Source of the DNA: Bacteroidota bacterium
Lineage (GTDB): Bacteria; Bacteroidota; Bacteroidia; M30B66
DNA length: 38,508 bases
Direction: 5' to 3'
Assembly: GCA_027490225.1 (NCBI GenBank)
Contig: JAIXYK010000048.1
Coordinates: 1 to 38,508 of the forward strand
Position 1 is the stretch's first letter, and each line of letters starts with the position of its first letter. Shown here piece by piece: positions 27,701-36,005 of this stretch. A program made the position numbers and the translations under genes. The notes below the pieces were generated by a model. It was given only the letters and a program-made list of their open reading frames with translations. It had not been told where the DNA came from and made no database searches.

Positions 27701-28569
27701 AAGTAAGAAGAAATGTAATTTTTAGAGGACCTGTAACTGTTACAAATGGCTATTTTACTTGCAATTTTGTAGTACCTCAAGATATTCAATTTAATTATGG
27801 GTATGGTAAAATTAGCTATTACGCTTACCAAAATACCAATTTAGTAGATGCTGGTGGTTATTTTAACAATATAATTGTAGGTGGAATTGCAGACAGTGCT
27901 GTAACTGACAATGAAGGGCCTCAAATTCGTTTGTTTATGAATAATGAGCAGTTTGTTAATGGCGGAATGACCAATGAAAGTCCTGATTTCTTAGCCTTGG
28001 TTCAAGATGACATCGGAATAAATACAGTTGGAACTGGTGTTGGGCATGATATAACAGCTGTATTGGATGGAAATACTACCAATCCTATTGTTTTAAATGA
28101 TTTTTACGAAGCTGCACAAGATAATTTTAGAAAAGGAAAAGTAATTTATCCATTCAGAAATTTAGCTGAAGGTAAGCATAACATTGTTTTTAAAGTTTGG
28201 GATGTTGCAAATAATTCTTCCACTGCATCAATCGATTTTGTAGTGATTAGGTCAACAGATTTAGCTTTAAATCATGTGTTAAATTATCCAAATCCTTTTA
28301 CAACAAATACTCAGTTTTTCTTTGAATACAACCAACCAGGCGTTCCTGTTAATGTAGATGTTCAAATCTTTACAGTTTCGGGTAAGCTTGTAAAAACTTT
28401 AGAATCTAACTTTGCAAGTACAGGTTTTAGGTCCGATCCTATTGCATGGAACGGGCTGGATGATTTTGGCGATAGAATAGGAAGAGGTGTTTATGTGTAC
28501 AGATTACGCGTAAGAACACAAGATGGAAAGAGCGCTGAAAAATTTGAGAAACTTGTTATACTAAATTAG
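24745..28569 (+). CDS. porU: Type IX secretion system sortase PorU (C25 gingipain-like)
   Basis: 1274 residues. PorU removes the C-terminal signal of T9SS cargo at the cell surface and attaches cargo to A-LPS, working with PorV. Signal peptide 1-19 (ending AMG). The N-terminal ~500 residues are beta-rich with GNWIKIGIVESGLYKIS, a PorU-type landmark. The C25 caspase-like fold has LLLFGDGSYDPKY, LDLGIGRFPV, the catalytic His781 in NYAGHGGEQ and Cys815 in TATCEFSRFDNPE. The C-terminal ~85 residues are a FlgD-like/T9SS-type Ig fold with NYPNPF, FTVSGKLVKTL and GRGVYVYRLRV. The length fits PorU (about 1150-1300). porV follows after 55 nt with its own promoter element. Confidence 0.96.
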   Translation: MKNILLVISFFFVAHCAMGQQNQRISRTIVWNKLQEIKISKYDTKKLIHFENAQYTDINANLPIYTEAIPLKGAASSVSATIANATYGPLSPEEQKIAQNFVGLTASPQLEAVVLLEMKKPILQYSIVPFRKSGSFIEKLISFTIEYTTVNAGNTARATNVTALNSVLASGNWIKIGIVESGLYKISAAQLISLGFNVNSDPRNFRVYGNGGLQLPEKNSDYYPDDLFENAIFVSGESDGTWNDGDAAFFYAKGNVRWTYDATKGIFKHSKNLYSDTTWYFITSDAGPGRRISSQAQTSGVSTLTVNTFDDYKFIENDEENFLKSGRRWFGNKMEVVNSHSFNFTFDNLTGGQHKAIVGLAARNTIPTSFSININGQSFSQSVPALSSTGYLDTYARENESIFNYVGNLGASSVSITKQTSSSIGWIDYVILNVKRSLLFNGNQLSFRSLDAAANGGVVKYELGNVNADVRLWDITDYRNPLGQQFTLNGSTLNLTIQMDSLKEFLAFNPFGTALPTPFSGGSVNNQNLHATAQVDMIIVAPPLFSGPANQLAEHHRNFDNMTVAVVNPKQIYNEFSSGHQDIAGIRNFVRMFYNRAETIDDTPKYLLLFGDGSYDPKYRLSENTNVIPTYESVESLNPIGSFCSDDFFGMLDPNEGSNIHLANGGALDLGIGRFPVNTIEEAQAMVNKTIHYATSRECLDDWRNVVTFIADDEDGADHSDQAESVSAIVNQFHPEYTIEKIYLDAYQQVTGTGGQTYPQVNTDITNRIERGTLITNYAGHGGEQSLALERVITIPEINAWENYDNLTLFITATCEFSRFDNPEFTSAGEYVILNPNGGGVGLFTTVRLTFSSSNEALNRNIMDTLFTIQNGSHLRLGEILRVGKNATGSSFNNRSFALLGDPALMLSFPQYNVQTISTNTVPATTNGIPDTLSALEYVTIKGFIADDNNNPVTSFNGVCIPTVYDKAVSVSTLQNDPGSPLRQFQVRRNVIFRGPVTVTNGYFTCNFVVPQDIQFNYGYGKISYYAYQNTNLVDAGGYFNNIIVGGIADSAVTDNEGPQIRLFMNNEQFVNGGMTNESPDFLALVQDDIGINTVGTGVGHDITAVLDGNTTNPIVLNDFYEAAQDNFRKGKVIYPFRNLAEGKHNIVFKVWDVANNSSTASIDFVVIRSTDLALNHVLNYPNPFTTNTQFFFEYNQPGVPVNVDVQIFTVSGKLVKTLESNFASTGFRSDPIAWNGLDDFGDRIGRGVYVYRLRVRTQDGKSAEKFEKLVILN

Positions 28570-28595
28570 CGTAAACAACCGCATTGAAGAAATAC

Positions 28596-28603
28596 TATAT
28601 TTG
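28596..28603 (+). promoter_or_regulatory. -7 promoter element of porV
   Basis: TATATTTG, a perfect TAnnTTTG, ends 21 nt before the ATG at 28625. It overlaps an in-frame TTG (28601) that therefore should not be the start. porV may be transcribed from here as well as from porU. Confidence 0.5.
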
Positions 28604-28624
28604 CCTCCAATTTTAACCATATCA

Positions 28625-29893
28625 ATGATTAAAAATCAAACCTCCAAAAGAAAGCAAAATTTAATAACAGCTGTTATAGCGTTAGCTACATCAAGCAGTT
28701 TTGCGCAATCTTCTATCTCAACCAACGATTTAACTGCAGGTTCTATTAATACAATAACAACAGCAGTTCCTTTATTAATGATTTCTCCAGATGCCAGAGC
28801 AGGTGCGTTAGGTGACGCAGGAGGAGCACTTTCTCCAGATGCAAATTCAATTCATTGGGGGGCGGCGAAATTAGCATTTATTGAAGGTAAATCGGGTATT
28901 TCCCTTTCTTACATTCCTTGGTTAAGAAACCTAGTACCAGACATTAATTTGGGGTATTTATCTTTTTATAAAAAGATGAAAAAAGGCCAAACCATTGGCG
29001 GTTCATTGCGTTATTTCTCACTTGGAAATATTATTTTTACTGATATTGTAGGAAATACCGTTGGTCAATTTAATCCCAACGAATTTGCTATTGATGGGGC
29101 TTATGCCCGTAAGTTTAGTGACCGCTGGTCGGGAGGTTTGGCGCTTCGTTTTATTTATTCTAATTTAACAAATGGAATAGATGTACAGGGAACTCCAAGT
29201 TTCGCAGGAACAACTGTTTCATCAGATATATCTGCTTGTTATTTAAATCCGGATTTAAAGGTTGGTGGAAAAAAATCAACCTACATGTTTACTGCCGCTA
29301 TTACCAATATTGGCGGTAAAATTTCCTACACCAAAACAGCTGACAGAGATTTTATTCCAATTAACTTGAGAATTGGTAATTCATTGAAAATGAAGATTGA
29401 TGATTACAATGCTTTTACATTCTTGCTTGATGCGAATAAATTAATGGTTCCAACACCTCCTGTTAGAGTAGATGCAACAAACCAACCTGATTTTCCCGAT
29501 AAACAAATAGGTGAAGTTGGAGCAGGTAAAGAAAATAAAGTTCCTATTGTTACAGGTATGTTACAATCTTTTTCAGATGCACCGGGTGTTTTAAAGGCTG
29601 ATGGAACCAGAAGCGTATTAAAAGAAGAGTTAAGAGAAATTATTCTTTGTGGTGGGGTGGAATACAGCTACAATAATATTTTTGCAATCAGAACAGGCTA
29701 TTTTCATGAGCATGCAACCAAAGGAAACAGAAGATATTTCACGTTGGGAGCAGGTATTAAATTCAATGTATTTACACTTGATTTGGCTTACTTAATTCCA
29801 ACACAGCAAAGAAATCCTTTAGAAAATACTTTGCGTTTTACATTGCAATTCGATTTTGGTTCTTTCCAATCTCAGGGAGCTGCAAAAGAATAA
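28625..29893 (+). CDS. porV: Type IX secretion system outer-membrane protein PorV (LptO)
   Basis: 422 residues from ATG at 28625. Basic N terminus and signal peptide ending SSFAQ, then the conserved opening TAVPLLMISPDARAGALGDAGGALSPDANS, split here as LMISPDARAGALGDAG and LSPDANSIHWG. It is a FadL-like 14-strand barrel (PorV/UPF0164) with GLALRFIYS, FTAAITNIGGKISY and a strand-type C terminus. PorV collects cargo from the SprA translocon and delivers it to PorU. It sits directly after porU, the usual order, and ispF begins 2 nt past its stop. Confidence 0.96.
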   Translation: MIKNQTSKRKQNLITAVIALATSSSFAQSSISTNDLTAGSINTITTAVPLLMISPDARAGALGDAGGALSPDANSIHWGAAKLAFIEGKSGISLSYIPWLRNLVPDINLGYLSFYKKMKKGQTIGGSLRYFSLGNIIFTDIVGNTVGQFNPNEFAIDGAYARKFSDRWSGGLALRFIYSNLTNGIDVQGTPSFAGTTVSSDISACYLNPDLKVGGKKSTYMFTAAITNIGGKISYTKTADRDFIPINLRIGNSLKMKIDDYNAFTFLLDANKLMVPTPPVRVDATNQPDFPDKQIGEVGAGKENKVPIVTGMLQSFSDAPGVLKADGTRSVLKEELREIILCGGVEYSYNNIFAIRTGYFHEHATKGNRRYFTLGAGIKFNVFTLDLAYLIPTQQRNPLENTLRFTLQFDFGSFQSQGAAKE

Positions 29894-29895
29894 GA

Positions 29896-30372
29896 ATGAA
29901 CATTAGAGTAGGGCAGGGTGTAGACATACATCAATTAATTGAAGGACGTGATTTTTGGTTAGGAGGAATATTAATTCCACACCATAAAGGCGCGCTTGGA
30001 CATTCAGATGCAGATGTTTTAATTCACGCAATTTGCGACGCTATTTTAGGCGCAGCTAATCTTGGTGATATTGGTGTTCATTTTCCAGATACAGATTCAA
30101 AGTTTAAAGGAATAGACAGCAAAATATTGTTGCGACATGTTACCGACCTTATAAAGTCAAAAGGTTGGAAAATTGGCAATGTTGATTCAACGTTAATCCT
30201 AGAAAAGCCAAAAATTAAACCTCACATTGCTGCAATGCAGGAAATTCTTGCACCATTAATGGATATTGAGGTGGATGCCGTTTCTATTAAAGCTACAACC
30301 AACGAAAAAATGGGTTATGTAGGCCGTGAAGAAGGTATTTTAGCATTTGCAAGTGTACTTATTTATAAATAG
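29896..30372 (+). CDS. ispF: 2-C-methyl-D-erythritol 2,4-cyclodiphosphate synthase
   Basis: 158 residues, standard length. Makes the cyclic diphosphate of the MEP isoprenoid pathway. Metal-binding Asp10 and His12 are in RVGQGVDIHQL; other landmarks are LGGILIPHHKGALGHSDADV, LIHAICDAILGAANLGDIG, HFPDTD, and near the end SIKATTNEKMGYVGREEGI. A trimeric zinc enzyme of the cytoplasm. It begins 2 nt after porV, so it is probably expressed with it. Confidence 0.97.
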   Translation: MNIRVGQGVDIHQLIEGRDFWLGGILIPHHKGALGHSDADVLIHAICDAILGAANLGDIGVHFPDTDSKFKGIDSKILLRHVTDLIKSKGWKIGNVDSTLILEKPKIKPHIAAMQEILAPLMDIEVDAVSIKATTNEKMGYVGREEGILAFASVLIYK

Positions 30373-30395
30373 TATTGTTTCCTGTTTTTGGTTTG

Positions 30396-30403
30396 TATAT
30401 TTA
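30396..30403 (+). promoter_or_regulatory. Weak -7-like element upstream of cdd
   Basis: TATATTTA matches TAnnTTTG at seven of eight counted positions and ends 5 nt before the ATG at 30409. TTTTG and TTTG lie just upstream but too near for a -33 box. Confidence 0.25.
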
Positions 30404-30408
30404 CCGCA

Positions 30409-30903
30409 ATGCAAGAAAGAGAATTTATTACCAGAGTAAAAGAATTTGATTCGATAGATGAATTAGATTCTGGTCAGCATTCCTTAATGGAATCGGCCAT
30501 TGAAGCACGTTCTAGGGCGTATGCACCGTATTCAAATTTTTATGTTGGAGCTGCTGTTTTGTTAGAAGACGGAACTGTGGTTTTAGGTAATAACCAGGAA
30601 AATGTTGCCTATCCATCAGGATTGTGTGCCGAACGAACTGCATTATTTGCTGCCGGAGCGAATTTTCCGGGAAAGGCAGTTAAAAAAATTGCCATTTCTG
30701 CATTTTCGGGCGACTTCGATGTAAATTCTCCAGTTTACCCATGCGGAGCTTGCAGGCAAGTAATGTCTGAATATGAACAACTCAGCAAAGGCAATATGGA
30801 AATCCTTATGATGGGCGCCACTGGTAAGGTGCATGTAGTTGAAGGATTGATAAATATATTGCCTGTTGCATTCAATGCCGATAACTTAAAACGAAAAAAA
30901 TAA
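30409..30903 (+). CDS. cdd: Cytidine deaminase
   Basis: 164 residues from ATG at 30409; the longer frame from a TTG at 30388 is not needed. Deaminates cytidine and deoxycytidine to uridine forms in pyrimidine salvage. Zinc ligands and catalytic Glu are in PSGLCAERTAL (C-A-E) and PCGACRQVMSEY. The SRAYAPYSNFYVGAAVL segment is the standard substrate-binding opening. The length is a little above the ~132-residue tetrameric type, mainly through an N-terminal extension. cdd next to porV and pdhA is a familiar Bacteroidota arrangement. Confidence 0.95.
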   Translation: MQEREFITRVKEFDSIDELDSGQHSLMESAIEARSRAYAPYSNFYVGAAVLLEDGTVVLGNNQENVAYPSGLCAERTALFAAGANFPGKAVKKIAISAFSGDFDVNSPVYPCGACRQVMSEYEQLSKGNMEILMMGATGKVHVVEGLINILPVAFNADNLKRKK

Positions 30904-30943
30904 TGATTTTGATAAAAAAATAGGTTAAATACTGTTTTTTTTA

Positions 30944-30951
30944 TAAATTTG
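30944..30951 (+). promoter_or_regulatory. -7 promoter element of pdhA-pdhC
   Basis: TAAATTTG fits TAnnTTTG and ends 18 nt before the ATG at 30970. Its last three bases are the TTG (30949) that opens the longer frame, so translation from there would not be possible on this transcript. Confidence 0.5.
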
Positions 30952-30969
30952 CGAACCGAAAAATTAAAC

Positions 30970-31965
30970 ATGGCTCAAAAGAAATTTTCTAAAGAACAAT
31001 ACATTAAGTGGTACGAAGAGATGCTTTTATGGCGTCGATTTGAGGAAAAAGCAAGTCAATTGTATATCCAACAAAAAATCCGAGGATTTTGTCACTTATA
31101 CATAGGTCAGGAAGCTGTTGTAGCGGGAGCTGCCAGCGTAATAAGACATTCTGATAATATGATTAGTGCATACCGCGACCATGTGCACCCAATTGCTAAA
31201 GGTGTTTCACCAAGAGCAATTATGGCTGAATTATTTGCAAAGGAAACCGGCTGCTCTAAAGGTAAAGGTGGTTCAATGCACATGTTTTCTGCAGAGCATA
31301 AGTTTTTCGGAGGACATGGAATTGTTGGAGGTCAAATTCCATTAGGTGCTGGAATAGCTTTCGCAGATAAATACAATGGTAACGACAACGTTACTTTGTG
31401 TTATATGGGCGATGGTGCTGTGCGTCAAGGAGCTTTGCACGAGGCGTTTAATATGGCCATGTTATGGAAGTTGCCAGTAATATTTATCATAGAAAACAAC
31501 CACTATGCAATGGGAACTTCTGTAGAAAGAACTACCAATGTATTGGAATTGCACAAAATTGGACTTTCTTACGATATGCCAAGTAAAGCTGTTGACGGAA
31601 TGAGCGTAGAGGCTGTGCACGAGGCAACCGAATGGGCTGTAGATATTGCAAGAAATGGAAATGGGCCTAGTTTGTTAGAAATTAAAACGTATCGTTTCAG
31701 AGGACATTCCATGTCAGATCCTGGAAAATACAGAACAAAAGAAGAAGTTGAAGCATACAAAAAACAAGATCCAATTGAACAAGTGTTAGAAACACTTAGA
31801 AAGAAAAAATGGATAACTGAAGCAGAAATAGAAGCCACTGAAGATAGAATTAAAGCAGTTGTAGAAGATGCTGTTCAGTTTGCTGAAGATTCAGCTTATC
31901 CTGATATTTCAGAGTTATACAAAGATGTATATACGCAAGAGGATTATCCTTATATAATGGACTAA
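30970..31965 (+). CDS. pdhA: Pyruvate dehydrogenase E1 component, alpha subunit
   Basis: 331 residues from ATG at 30970. With E1 beta it decarboxylates pyruvate on thiamine diphosphate and acetylates E2. Landmarks: KFSKEQYIKWYEEMLLWRRF, GFCHLYIGQEAVVAG, SAYRDHVHPIAKG, CSKGKGGSMHMFS, the TPP/Mg motif opening GDGAVRQGALHEAFNMA and closing with ENNHYAMG, and the phospho-loop-like RFRGHSMSDPGKYR. No E1 beta gene follows; pdhB must lie elsewhere. pdhC starts 21 nt downstream. Confidence 0.95.
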   Translation: MAQKKFSKEQYIKWYEEMLLWRRFEEKASQLYIQQKIRGFCHLYIGQEAVVAGAASVIRHSDNMISAYRDHVHPIAKGVSPRAIMAELFAKETGCSKGKGGSMHMFSAEHKFFGGHGIVGGQIPLGAGIAFADKYNGNDNVTLCYMGDGAVRQGALHEAFNMAMLWKLPVIFIIENNHYAMGTSVERTTNVLELHKIGLSYDMPSKAVDGMSVEAVHEATEWAVDIARNGNGPSLLEIKTYRFRGHSMSDPGKYRTKEEVEAYKKQDPIEQVLETLRKKKWITEAEIEATEDRIKAVVEDAVQFAEDSAYPDISELYKDVYTQEDYPYIMD

Positions 31966-31986
31966 TTTAATAGGAAATTAAAGAAA

Positions 31987-33225
31987 ATGGCAGAAATTAT
32001 TAGAATGCCCAAGTTGAGCGATACCATGACAGAAGGCGTGGTAGCTAAATGGCATAAAAAAGTGGGCGACAAAGTTAAATCTGGAGATTTATTGGCTGAA
32101 ATAGAAACCGATAAAGCAACCATGGATTTTGAATCGTTTCAAGATGGAATCTTATTGCATATTGGTGTAGAAGAAGGCAAAGGTGCAGCAGTTGATTCTG
32201 TTTTAGCAATTGTTGGGAAAGAAGGAGAAGATTACAAAGCATTATTGGCCGGTGATTCAGCACCTGCTGCAGCCGCTCCTGAAGTAAAATCAGCTCCAGC
32301 TGCTGCTAGTTCAGCTCCAGCTCCAACGCCTGCAGCGGCTCCCGTTGCTGTGGCGGTTGCAAGTGATGAACGTTTAAAAGCATCTCCTTTAGCAAAGAAA
32401 ATTGCTTCAGATAATGGAATAGACATTCGTCAGGTAGAAGGTTCTGGTGAAGGCGGACGTATTATTCGCAAAGATGTTGAGAACTTCAAACAAGCTGGCG
32501 GTGCTGCAGCTCCTGCAAAACCATCATATGTTTATTCAGGCACAGAAAGTTTTACCGAAGAGAATGTTTCTCAAATGCGTAAAACAATTGCCCGTAGATT
32601 GGCAGAAAGCAAATTCACTGCACCGCATTTTTACCTAACTACTGAAATTAACATGGAAAATGCCATTGAGGCACGTAAATCCATCAATGCAAGTGGAGAA
32701 GTAAAAGTTTCGTTCAATGATTTTGTGGTGAAAGCAGTTGCTGTTTCATTAAGAAAACATCCAAAGATTAATTCTTCTTGGTTAGGCGATAAGATTCGTT
32801 ATAACCAGCACATTCACATTGGTGTGGCGATGGCTGTTGAAGATGGATTATTGGTTCCAGTAGTGAGATTTGCTGATAACAAAGGGCTTTCTGAAATTTC
32901 AGCTGAAGTGAAAGCATATTCAGTAAAGGCCAAAGCAAAGAAATTACAACCTGCTGACTGGGAAGGCAATACTTTTACAATCAGTAATTTGGGAATGTTC
33001 GATATTGATTCATTCACAGCTATTATTAATCCTCCAGATGCATGTATCTTAGCAATTGGAAGTATTCAAGAAAAGCCAATTGTGAAAAATGGAGCAATTG
33101 TGGTGGGAAATACAATGAAAGTAACTTTAAGTAGCGACCACAGAGTTGTAGATGGTGTAACAGGTTCTGAGTTTTTGAAAACTTTGAAAGACAATTTAGA
33201 ACATCCAGTAAAAATGCTGGTTTAG
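31987..33225 (+). CDS. pdhC: Dihydrolipoamide acetyltransferase (E2) of pyruvate dehydrogenase
   Basis: 412 residues. A single lipoyl domain (about 1-80) with the lipoylated Lys43 in ETDKATM, an Ala/Pro-rich linker (about 88-125), an E3/E1-binding domain (SPLAKKIASDNGI to GRIIRKDVE), a second short linker, and the catalytic acetyltransferase core ending with SSDHRVVDG (His385, Asp389). It transfers acetyl from lipoate to CoA and forms the core of the complex. One lipoyl domain is fewer than in many Gram-negative E2 proteins. It is followed by a terminator. Confidence 0.95.
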   Translation: MAEIIRMPKLSDTMTEGVVAKWHKKVGDKVKSGDLLAEIETDKATMDFESFQDGILLHIGVEEGKGAAVDSVLAIVGKEGEDYKALLAGDSAPAAAAPEVKSAPAAASSAPAPTPAAAPVAVAVASDERLKASPLAKKIASDNGIDIRQVEGSGEGGRIIRKDVENFKQAGGAAAPAKPSYVYSGTESFTEENVSQMRKTIARRLAESKFTAPHFYLTTEINMENAIEARKSINASGEVKVSFNDFVVKAVAVSLRKHPKINSSWLGDKIRYNQHIHIGVAMAVEDGLLVPVVRFADNKGLSEISAEVKAYSVKAKAKKLQPADWEGNTFTISNLGMFDIDSFTAIINPPDACILAIGSIQEKPIVKNGAIVVGNTMKVTLSSDHRVVDGVTGSEFLKTLKDNLEHPVKMLV

Positions 33226-33246
33226 TTTTATCTCATAATAAATATT

Positions 33247-33277
33247 AAAGCCTGGTTTAAACGACCGGGCTTTTTTT
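33247..33277 (+). terminator. Intrinsic terminator after pdhC, shared with the convergent kinase gene
   Basis: A 10-bp stem AAAGCCTGGT / ACCGGGCTTT (one G-T pair) with a 7-nt loop, then a run of T to 33277. The minus-strand reading also has a T-rich tail, so it can serve both convergent genes. Its 3' end overlaps the stop codon of the histidine kinase. Confidence 0.8.
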
Positions 33278-35237
33278 ATGTTGGAATATTTACGTTAACG
33301 GTAGTTCCTTTTCCTTCAAAAGAATCGAAATCAATGGTGCCATTCAGGTATTCTACCCTTGAATACAGGTTTTTAAGTCCAATTCCGGCAGATGTATTTA
33401 TTTTACTGGTATCGAAACCCTTACCATTGTCTTCTACCAAAAGCACGAGTTCGTCGTCGTGGTTTATTAGCTGAATGGTAATTAATGAAGCATTGCTGTG
33501 TTTAATTGCATTGCTTACAATTTCCTGCAATATTCTAAATACAAACGATTCTTGGGTAGGCGAAAGGTTTTTAGAAAGGCCTACGATTTCCAAATGCATT
33601 TTAATATCCTTTATTAAAGATAGTTTTTGAACGAAATCGCGCACAGCTCCTTCTAATCCATTCTCATTCAAAGCGCTCGACATCATGCTATGAGAAACAT
33701 TGCGCACTTCACTCACCGCATCATCTACCAATTGAATGGCATTGTCTATCAACTCAAATTGTTCTTTGTTTTCACTAGAAATGCTTGCCAGCGTTAATTT
33801 TGCAGCAGAAAGTTGTTGGCCAATTCCATCATGTAATTCCCTTGCAATGCGTTGCCTTTCTTGAATCTCCGCATCCATCACAGCGATTGTTTTTTGTTCG
33901 GTTTGTAATAATCTTTCTTGGATGAGCTTGCTTTTTTCTTTTTCTATGCGTCTGAAATAGATAGATAAAATAATTAATACAATAAACAAAGCGGTAATAC
34001 TGATGGCATAAAGTATCAACCTGTTTTCCTGAAGCAGATTTTCTTTGAGTTGATTGTCTTTTTGAAGCAGTTTATTTTCATTGATTTGCTTTTCCGTTTC
34101 ATAATTAACTTGCTCGTTAGAAACCTGTTGTAGTAAATCTTTGCTAAACAAACTGTCTGTTAACTCATTAAAAAGCAAGAAATACTTAATTGCTTCTGGT
34201 CCGTTTTTTAAGCCTGCGTTTGCAGTGGTCTTGGCACGGTACACTTTTTTTAGGATTACTGATAACTGCTTTTCAGTTGCAATTTTTTCTGCGATATCTG
34301 CTAATGGCAGTGCTTGACTGTATTTTTTCTGGTTGTTATAAAATATGGCCAGGTTTGCTGAAAACAGTGCAATTCCATTCGCATCTTTTAATTTTTCTGC
34401 AATGGAAATAGCCATTTTATATTTGCTTTCAGCCTCGTTTATTTTATCAGTTTTTTGAAGTATCGCCGCCCAATTGCTATATGAAATTGCTAAGTTATTG
34501 CTATCGCCAATTTCAAGCATTAGTTCGGTTGCTTTTTGATGCCAATTAATGGCAGATTCGAAATCTTTTTGATGGTCGAAATACTCAGCCTGGTTATTAT
34601 ATGTATTGGCTAAACAGCTTTTATCGCCAGTTTTTTCGCAAAGCAATTTTGCTTTTTTTAAGGTTTCCAGAAACTTATCGTAATACTTTAGTTGTCTGTA
34701 TAATCCGCATAAATTGTTGAGCGTGTAGCTTACTTTTCCATCTGCTTTTTCTTTTTCAAAAATCCGCAAAGCATTTAGCTGATTTTCTAATGCGGCATTG
34801 AAGTTTGCGAGTTCGTTGTAGCAAAGCCCTAGTTTGCTGTAAACAGAACCCATTCCTGATTCGTCTTTCAAACTTTTGCGTAATTCAAGGGCAATGTTTA
34901 ATTCAGCTATGGCATTTCTATATTCTCCCAGTCTAAACAGCACGCCACCAAGGTCGTTGCGTGCTTGGGCAATGTACTTTTTATTGTTTAAACGAATGGC
35001 AATGTCCAATTCCTCCTGGGCATATTTTTTTGAAAGTTGAATGTTCGAAAACAGGTATTGCCAGGAGATTTCTGATAAATTTATGATTCTTTGTTCATCA
35101 GTTAAATTGGTTTTCAGCGTATTAACAAGGCTGTCTAATTGCTTATTCTCACTTGCATTTAAAGTGAAATTACAAAAGAAAAACCCAACAGATATAAAAA
35201 GGGTAAACCACTTCATTAATCTGTTGGGCTTTAACAT
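33276..35237 (-). CDS. TPR-containing sensor histidine kinase (NarL-type, HisKA_3)
   Basis: 653 residues from ATG at 35237, which gives a signal/anchor helix (KWFTLFISVGFFF); an ATG at 35282 that overlaps the upstream gene is the alternative. About 60-370 are tetratricopeptide repeats (for example LGGVLFRLGEYRNAIAELN and NNQAEYFDHQKDFESAINWH), then a coiled coil, one membrane helix near 406-427, and a HisKA_3 box with phospho-His469 in ARELHDGIGQQ. The ATPase part has QEIVSNAIKHSNA (N box), VEDNGKGFD (G1) and AGIGLKNLYSR (G2). TPRs should be periplasmic or involved in protein contacts. No response regulator is next to it, so its partner is unknown. Confidence 0.88.
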   Translation of the reverse strand: MLKPNRLMKWFTLFISVGFFFCNFTLNASENKQLDSLVNTLKTNLTDEQRIINLSEISWQYLFSNIQLSKKYAQEELDIAIRLNNKKYIAQARNDLGGVLFRLGEYRNAIAELNIALELRKSLKDESGMGSVYSKLGLCYNELANFNAALENQLNALRIFEKEKADGKVSYTLNNLCGLYRQLKYYDKFLETLKKAKLLCEKTGDKSCLANTYNNQAEYFDHQKDFESAINWHQKATELMLEIGDSNNLAISYSNWAAILQKTDKINEAESKYKMAISIAEKLKDANGIALFSANLAIFYNNQKKYSQALPLADIAEKIATEKQLSVILKKVYRAKTTANAGLKNGPEAIKYFLLFNELTDSLFSKDLLQQVSNEQVNYETEKQINENKLLQKDNQLKENLLQENRLILYAISITALFIVLIILSIYFRRIEKEKSKLIQERLLQTEQKTIAVMDAEIQERQRIARELHDGIGQQLSAAKLTLASISSENKEQFELIDNAIQLVDDAVSEVRNVSHSMMSSALNENGLEGAVRDFVQKLSLIKDIKMHLEIVGLSKNLSPTQESFVFRILQEIVSNAIKHSNASLITIQLINHDDELVLLVEDNGKGFDTSKINTSAGIGLKNLYSRVEYLNGTIDFDSFEGKGTTVNVNIPT

Positions 35238-35268
35238 TTTCCCGGAAGTTATTTTGAAAGCTGATGGA

Positions 35269-35883
35269 TTAAAACAATCCATTCATTTCTGCATCTACAC
35301 GACTTATAATTTCGCCTAAATGTTCTGGATTTTCGCTGAATTTATTTTCATCCACATCAATTACCAATAATTTACCTACACTGTAATTAGAAATCCATGC
35401 TTCGTAGCGTTCGTTCAATCTTCTTAAATAATCAATTCTGATGGAGTTTTCGTATTCTCTTCCTCTTTTTTGAATTTGATTTACCAATGTAGGAACACCG
35501 GCTCTCAAATAAATCAACAAATCGGGGGGAGCAATAAAGCTCGACATTAAGTTAAATAGCGTGAAATAATTTTCAAAATCGCGTGTGGTCATCAAACCCA
35601 TTGCGTGCAGATTGGGAGCAAAAATGTAAGCATCTTCGAAAATAGTACGGTCTTGAATTACCTTTTTGCCACTTTTTCTAATTTCATTTACCTGATTGAA
35701 ACGGCTGTTTAAGAAGTAAATCTGCAAGTTGAACGACCAGCGTTGCATGTCTTCGTAAAAATCATTTAAATATGGATTGTCGTCGGCATCTTCAAAATGA
35801 GCTACCCAATTGTAATGTTTTGATAAAAGCGAGGTAAGTGTAGTTTTTCCTGAGCCAATATTTCCTGCTATAGCGATGTGCAT
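35269..35883 (-). CDS. Deoxynucleoside kinase family protein
   Basis: 204 residues. Phosphorylates deoxynucleosides for salvage. P-loop GNIGSGKTT at 8-16, then HFEDADDNPYLNDFYED for substrate binding, the IQDRTIFEDAYIFA motif with the DR(S/T) arginine, PPDLLIYLRAG and the lid-like QKRGREYENSI. The length and order match the dCK/dGK family as found across Bacteroidota; whether the preferred base is dA, dG or dC cannot be told. The kinase gene follows on the same strand. Confidence 0.92.
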   Translation of the reverse strand: MHIAIAGNIGSGKTTLTSLLSKHYNWVAHFEDADDNPYLNDFYEDMQRWSFNLQIYFLNSRFNQVNEIRKSGKKVIQDRTIFEDAYIFAPNLHAMGLMTTRDFENYFTLFNLMSSFIAPPDLLIYLRAGVPTLVNQIQKRGREYENSIRIDYLRRLNERYEAWISNYSVGKLLVIDVDENKFSENPEHLGEIISRVDAEMNGLF

Positions 35884-36005
35884 GTGTGTAAAATAAAGCG
35901 TCTAAAATACACAAACCAATGAAGGTTTAAAGCAAAAAATGAAATTCTGTTTAATTGATTTGCAATGACTTGAATTTCAAGCGCTAATTCTCAGCTAAAA
36001 GAAGC

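Noticed and set aside
32232-32426. Ala-rich antisense open frame opposite pdhC
   Set aside because: It is the shadow of the Ala/Pro-rich E2 linker.
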